From assembly GCA_002420185.1 (NCBI GenBank), contig DIHO01000020.1:14827-78826 (forward strand): a stretch of DNA of 64,000 bases, read 5' to 3'. The stretch is from Opitutales bacterium UBA5694. Lineage in GTDB: Bacteria > Verrucomicrobiota > Verrucomicrobiia > Opitutales > Opitutaceae. Under the pieces are notes generated by a model. The model had not been told where the DNA came from, did no database searches, and saw only the letters and a program-made list of their open reading frames with translations. A program made the translations under genes and the position numbers. Positions 62,403 to 64,000 of this stretch are shown one piece after another. The first letter of the stretch is position 1, and each line of letters opens with the position of its first letter.

Positions 62403-62651
62403 ATGGGCCCGATGACAATAGCCGCCACCCGCCACCATGTTAGGAAGATTATTGCAGGTTTGATCGAAGGAAAGGCCTTCTATTTGAACGACAAAAGAAA
62501 CAATTACCCCACTCTGGTCGAAGATACGCCGGGAGAGTGGCTCGCTGTCTGGGACAGTTCCAATAACCCCGACAAACGCCGCACGGCTATCCGATTCGGA
62601 AGGTTAAAAATTCTTAAGCATACTTCGGGAATTTCAGCTCGCAGTGGATGA
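62403..62651 (+). pseudogene. Sialidase-like protein, C-terminal remnant
   Basis: A plus-strand frame of 82 codons reads GKAFYLNDKRNNYPTLVEDT followed by PGEWLAVWDSSNNPDKRRTA and IRFGRLKIL. This resembles the last propeller strand of BNR-repeat sialidase-like proteins, which often end YPxLxEDxPGxWLAVWDSS...TxIRFGKL. No Asp-box repeats or signal peptide precede it in any frame. It lies about 900 bases from a genuine sialidase gene on the other strand but is not a copy of that gene's end. Confidence 0.4.
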
Positions 62652-62728
62652 GGGTACTGCAGATCACTTCGTCAAACCCTGAGTCCAAGATTTATCAGCA
62701 CTTCCTCAGCTGCTAACCATTGGTTAGA

Positions 62729-63499
62729 TCAAGCCCAATCGCGATAGGCTTCCACCAACTCCTCGTATGCCTTTTTATAAAATACAATATCGGCACTATG
62801 AACAATCAACTGGGCTCCGAGGTCTTTCATGTGTTTGGCGTGGTCCATATCGAAGGCGAGCGTCCCAAATACTTTTCCTTCGGCGATCGTTTTTTCGGCG
62901 ATTATTCGAGCCGCTTCTAGCGTCTCGTCTCCTTTGACATCACCAGGTCTTCCTATTAGAGCCGAATAGTCACCAGGACCAAAGAAAACGCAGTCTAATC
63001 CTGAGACTGAGGCGATTTCCGAGACGTTAGCCAGTGCCTTGGGCGATTCGATTTGTGCGGTAACCCAGGTTTCTTCGTTCGCTCTATTCGTATAGTCTTC
63101 GGCTTGATACTGACCGTAATTATTATCGGGGCTTCCCCCGTCAAATCCGCGTTCGCCCACCGGATAAAATTTCGACCAACGAACAACTTCGCGAGCTTCA
63201 TCCGCTAACTCACATCGCGGATACAGTATGCCGAGAGCCCCAGCTTCAAGAAGACGACCCATTCGCATGTATTCCCAGCGTCCTGGGCGAGCGAGTATAT
63301 CTACTTCGCCAACCCGAGATGCCCGGGCGAGGCTAGCGAAGGTTTCAACGCTTTTGTCAGCGTGCTCTAAATCATACCAAAGAAAATCCAGCCCAGATTG
63401 GCTCAGTACTTCCGTGTGCACAGGGTCCGTAGACTTGACAAGAGTGCCTATGGCGACTCCTCCCTTCTTCCAAATTTCCTTAACTCGACTCTGTTTCAT
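62729..63499 (-). CDS. HpcH/HpaI family class II aldolase
   Basis: A 256-residue (beta/alpha)8 metal-dependent aldolase. Landmarks of the family: LWYDLEHADKS with the catalytic His46, R71 in ILARPGRWEY (pyruvate carboxylate binding), E151 in TAQIESPKAL and D177 in FFGPGDYSAL (metal ligands). Members cleave 2-keto-3-deoxy sugar acids or 4-hydroxy-2-oxo acids to pyruvate and an aldehyde; 2-keto-3-deoxy-rhamnonate-type substrates fit with enolase-superfamily dehydratase genes in this window. It lies 60 bases after the sialidase gene on the same strand and probably shares its transcript. Confidence 0.9.
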   Translation of the reverse strand: MKQSRVKEIWKKGGVAIGTLVKSTDPVHTEVLSQSGLDFLWYDLEHADKSVETFASLARASRVGEVDILARPGRWEYMRMGRLLEAGALGILYPRCELADEAREVVRWSKFYPVGERGFDGGSPDNNYGQYQAEDYTNRANEETWVTAQIESPKALANVSEIASVSGLDCVFFGPGDYSALIGRPGDVKGDETLEAARIIAEKTIAEGKVFGTLAFDMDHAKHMKDLGAQLIVHSADIVFYKKAYEELVEAYRDWA

Positions 63500-63559
63500 A
63501 TGAGTAATCCAAATCAGTATTAGAACGAATTTTTAATCGCACCTTCCCGCGATTAACAC

Positions 63560-64000
63560 TCAATGTTCTAGCCAATTGATGTCAAACGTGATAAAACTTA
63601 TCGATTCATAGGGACTAGACTCCCCAATTTCGACCAGCAGTCCGACAGTGCCATCGGCGAGACCGACCATATTCGAGTAGGCTCCGGGACCTTCATGTAT
63701 CATTTTGCTGACTGGCCAGGTTTTTCCCTCGTCGTAACTTAAGCGAGCCGTAATACCCTCGCGCTTGCCACCGGTAGGACTGGAAAAGAGAATGCGACTG
63801 CGATTTTTTTCGGGCCAGCTGAACCGAAGGATATTCGCTTGGCAAACGGGTGATTGAAGTCCGTCATCCAAATAAACCGGAGCGAAACTTATCCCGCCGT
63901 CCTCGCTTACGGCCACCGCCCGATTCCCTTTCCCGTGATAAGAGCGCATGTTTTGCATCACTGAGCCATCGGCGAGCTCGACCACGGTAGACTCGTTTGT
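63560..64000 (-). CDS. Sialidase (exo-alpha-sialidase, GH33-like), C-terminal part, runs off the window
   Basis: About 147 residues of the C-terminal half of a BNR-repeat sialidase; the frame is open to the right edge at 64000. Asp-box repeats (SxDxGxTW/F) are visible in AVSEDGGISFAPV and RLSYDEGKTWPVS. VMQNMRSYHGKGNR and ILRFSWPEKNRSRILFSSP are typical GH33 strands; YSNMVGLADGTVGLLVEIGE carries the last part of the active-site arginine/tyrosine region. It hydrolyses terminal sialic acids from glycoconjugates. Localisation cannot be judged without the N-terminus. Its partner downstream is an HpcH/HpaI aldolase. Confidence 0.85.
   Translation of the reverse strand, partial: TNESTVVELADGSVMQNMRSYHGKGNRAVAVSEDGGISFAPVYLDDGLQSPVCQANILRFSWPEKNRSRILFSSPTGGKREGITARLSYDEGKTWPVSKMIHEGPGAYSNMVGLADGTVGLLVEIGESSPYESISFITFDINWLEH

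Noticed and set aside
1..64000. Search for CRISPR arrays, restriction, toxin-antitoxin, retron or other defence systems and for mobile elements.
   Set aside because: No regularly spaced repeats, nuclease/methylase genes, reverse transcriptase, integrase or transposase could be recognised on either strand.

Overview
The window reads as a chromosomal segment of a marine-type bacterium of the PVC superphylum, most likely Verrucomicrobiota (Opitutales/Puniceicoccales-like). That is an inference from gene content: a PVC-type haem-binding CxxCH protein, a PSD1/PSCyt protein followed by a DUF1501 protein, several DUF1080 and PQQ-like beta-propeller proteins, and eight intact family S1 sulfatases. 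Base composition looks balanced and even. No rRNA, tRNA, CRISPR array, phage, integrase or transposase gene was seen.

Layout. 1-8 kb: end of a secreted protein, a large haem/HEAT protein, a broken sterol desaturase, then an M19 dipeptidase, a DUF1080 lipoprotein, a deacetylase remnant and a Tat-exported sugar isomerase. 8-20 kb: the PSD1 and DUF1501 pair, a Dps remnant, a DoxX-like protein, a PQQ-like propeller, a sulfatase-DUF1080 fusion, a DUF6607 lipoprotein and an RNase H-like protein. 20-26 kb: a complete RND efflux operon (adaptor, pump, TolC). 26-35 kb: sulfatases, an enolase-superfamily dehydratase, a DUF6807 protein and a PQQ dehydrogenase with its own cytochrome c domain. 35-39 kb: a mannosylglycerate module, with a GH63-like hydrolase divergent from the synthase and phosphatase. 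39-50 kb: sialate O-acetylesterase, sulfatase, thioredoxin-like protein, pseudouridine synthase, DEAD-box helicase, purT and several remnants. 50-64 kb: four sulfatases, SelO, an MFS transporter, a beta-lactamase-fold hydrolase, an HpcH/HpaI aldolase and the end of a sialidase.

Function. The window is dominated by secreted enzymes for complex, probably sulfated and partly sialylated, glycans. Sulfatases, sialidase and sialate esterase would act outside the cytoplasm; DUF1080 and TIM-barrel isomerase proteins, enolase-superfamily dehydratase, aldolase and MFS carrier would handle released sugars and sugar acids. PQQ and cytochrome c proteins would carry periplasmic oxidation. No formylglycine-generating enzyme or anSME is present here, so sulfatase maturation must be encoded elsewhere.

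The most striking feature is erosion. About a dozen gaps hold recognisable but broken genes (sterol desaturase, PIG-L deacetylase, Dps, sulfatase, glutathione-reductase-like flavoprotein, TfoX, three PQQ-like propellers, an enolase-superfamily member, a sialidase tail, one unrecognised protein). Two housekeeping-type proteins also carry changes in core motifs. This suggests a lineage losing genes, perhaps through host association or small population size. I found no convincing new defence or mobile system.
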